Source of the DNA: Chloroflexi bacterium 54-19
Lineage (GTDB): Bacteria; Chloroflexota; Chloroflexia; Chloroheliales; Chloroheliaceae
DNA length: 64,000 bases
Reading direction: 5' to 3'
Assembly: GCA_001898225.1 (NCBI GenBank)
Contig: MKTJ01000025.1
Location: 30,620 to 94,619 of the forward strand
Numbering within the stretch: position 1 is the stretch's first letter; each line of letters opens with the position of its first letter. The position numbers were made by a program, and so were the translations under genes. Shown piece after piece: positions 62,530-64,000 of this stretch. Under the pieces are notes generated by a model. That model saw only the letters and a program-made list of their open reading frames with translations. It ran no database searches and was not told the DNA's origin.

Positions 62530-64000
62530 ATGTCAAAATTACTGCCTGGACCCCGTAAATCGCGCGGCACCAGATTGGGTCTGGCCGCCGTGGCCGCTCT
62601 CCTGGCCGCTCTGCTCATGCTGGGAACTTTCTCGACTATCGTTCGCGCTCAGACCGATACCCAGACAACACCTAACCCCACCGAGAACCAGGGTACAACC
62701 GAAAACAGTGGCGCTACTGCCGTCCCGACTTTTAACCCCGACGAGGTCACCGAGGCGGACCTTGAGGGTATCGACATTGCCGACAACGGCGACCACCTGA
62801 CCGCCGATGAACTGGCCCAGATTAAACAACTGCGGAGTGGCCTTCTCTCGGAAGAACAGGTAGACCAGCTTAAAGTCCTGGCTTCGGAGCAACTCGCCAA
62901 GTTCGGCCCCCTGGCGATTAAAAAGCTGGAAGCCAAGTCTGAAAAGAAACAGGAAACCCGTCTTTTCTGGATTGCCATGGTAATCGTGGTCGGCATTCCG
63001 CTGCTGGCCTTACTCGGCTTTTTGGCCTACCCGTTAATAATTCGCAAGAGTATCAAACGTCGGGCTCCCAACGCTACCCTCAAACAGGTCTACGGGCTCT
63101 ACCTGCCCCAGGCTTTGATGGTGACGCTGGTCTTGCTGGTGCTGGGCGGGTCGCTCTGGGGCGTCCAACTGCTGACCGGGCGCGTCCTGGGCGGCGTCAC
63201 CAACCCGCAACTGGTCTTCCAGAAACAGGCCATCCAGTACGTTATTGATGACCGCGACGAATTGATTAACAACTATAGCGACATAATGCTCGGCCTGGCC
63301 AGAGACATCACCGATGGCGACCCCGAAAAGCCGCTCATGGACATCATCCTGGATAACGCCCTTCAGCTTAAAGACGACCCGTTGGTCAACGCCGCCAACA
63401 ACATTATCCAGTTCGTGATGCCCTTCCTGAACTATATCTCGCTGATAAGCTTCGGCTTGCTGCTCCTTTTCTTCCTGCTGCGCATCCGGCCCGATATTAT
63501 GCACATGCTGAAATATCCGATCGACATATTGGAGGCCGAGGAACAACACCGCACCTTGCCGGAATTTGACTCGGTCGGGGTGGGTGTCATCCAACCGGGC
63601 CAAAATTCCAGCCAGACCATGCGGATTGTCGGGCGCAAGCTGATGTGGAACGAAGTCAAGGTAATGGTCGTCTTCGCCATCATCCTGCTGGCTTTTGCCA
63701 CCGTGTTGAGCCTGGCCCTGATACTGTTCTTCCAGCCTATCGTGGGTTGGGTCGTGGACGCCATCACTACCGCCGCCGAATACTTCCTCTACTCGGACGA
63801 CGGCGCGAACCTGCTGGTGTGGGCTTCGATTGTGTTGATGCTGTTCCTGGTCGAATGTATCGTACTGTTCCTGGTCGCCTTTATCTTCGTGCTGCAACGG
63901 TTGCAGGGAGTTATCCGCATGAGGTTTGCCGGGACCCTGACCAGCCAGCAAGCCCTCACCTATGTGCGCGGGGTAGCCCTGCGGTTTTTGTGGGTAATGG
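62530..64000 (+). CDS. Multi-pass membrane protein of unknown function, 3' truncated by window
   Basis: The frame is open to the last base; 490 residues are visible. The ATG has TGAGG upstream. A signal peptide (about 15-42, ending V-R-A-Q) is followed by an acidic Thr/Asn-rich exported segment (about 43-135). At least five hydrophobic helices follow (about 142-163, 180-205, 295-318, 378-402 and 425-460). I recognise no family. The exported N-terminal domain has the pattern S-E-E-Q-V-D-Q-L-K and may be helical. The end of the protein is missing. Confidence 0.75.
   Translation, partial: MSKLLPGPRKSRGTRLGLAAVAALLAALLMLGTFSTIVRAQTDTQTTPNPTENQGTTENSGATAVPTFNPDEVTEADLEGIDIADNGDHLTADELAQIKQLRSGLLSEEQVDQLKVLASEQLAKFGPLAIKKLEAKSEKKQETRLFWIAMVIVVGIPLLALLGFLAYPLIIRKSIKRRAPNATLKQVYGLYLPQALMVTLVLLVLGGSLWGVQLLTGRVLGGVTNPQLVFQKQAIQYVIDDRDELINNYSDIMLGLARDITDGDPEKPLMDIILDNALQLKDDPLVNAANNIIQFVMPFLNYISLISFGLLLLFFLLRIRPDIMHMLKYPIDILEAEEQHRTLPEFDSVGVGVIQPGQNSSQTMRIVGRKLMWNEVKVMVVFAIILLAFATVLSLALILFFQPIVGWVVDAITTAAEYFLYSDDGANLLVWASIVLMLFLVECIVLFLVAFIFVLQRLQGVIRMRFAGTLTSQQALTYVRGVALRFLWVM

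Overview
The window is 64 kb of GC-rich bacterial chromosome with about 44 protein genes, one recognisable riboswitch and unusually repeat-rich intergenic DNA. No rRNA, tRNA, CRISPR array or phage module was seen. Gene content suggests a Chloroflexota-like bacterium: secreted enzymes carrying paired LGFP-like modules, a GT-C protein with the P-D-E-P-G-H signature, the bacterial GH63-type glucosidase, and many TTG/GTG starts. That assignment is inference from family resemblance, not from a marker gene.

Layout. 1-5.8 kb: the end of a clan CD (gingipain/caspase-like) protease gene, then a translationally coupled pair for a secreted HEAT-repeat protein and a membrane-anchored GH5-like hydrolase. 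6.6-11.1 kb: a two-component system beside an ABC-2 exporter. 11.1-25.1 kb: mainly housekeeping and metabolic genes (MurA, L,D-transpeptidase lipoprotein, DsbA-fold protein, tandem GNAT, disulfide oxidoreductase, PHP histidinol phosphatase, a double-domain tryptophan dioxygenase, GH105, CaxA, aspartate dehydrogenase). 25.4-33.5 kb: a minus-strand, aromatic-type catabolic cluster (TPP enzyme, two SDRs, two VOC proteins, alpha/beta hydrolase, Rieske oxygenase, cupin), interrupted by repeats and a four-helix-bundle gene. 34-40.5 kb: DEAD-box helicase with a long leader, GNAT, CPA2 antiporter, and a GIY-YIG nuclease gene enclosed by an inverted repeat. 40.5-54.9 kb: GH63 glucosidase, glyA under a ZTP riboswitch, a flavoprotein coupled to a tyrosine recombinase, a sugar-kinase-like protein, methyltransferase, GT-C protein, polysaccharide deacetylase. 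55.4-64 kb: trehalose synthase, response regulator, methyltransferase, DUF2254, a DUF512 radical-SAM protein and a 3'-truncated membrane protein gene.

Four repeat families fill the gaps: (i) heptamer arrays CAGWRGN, often in inverted pairs; (ii) AGTGTTTAGTTTTC-type 14-mers, also inverted; (iii) hairpin-plus-tail elements with TGTCATTCYG ends; (iv) a 75-82 bp palindromic element in two copies. Some of these repeats supply stop codons and probably one start codon to neighbouring genes. Two small genes, GIY-YIG and four-helix bundle, are precisely enclosed by repeat copies, which makes them the best candidates for an undescribed mobile system.
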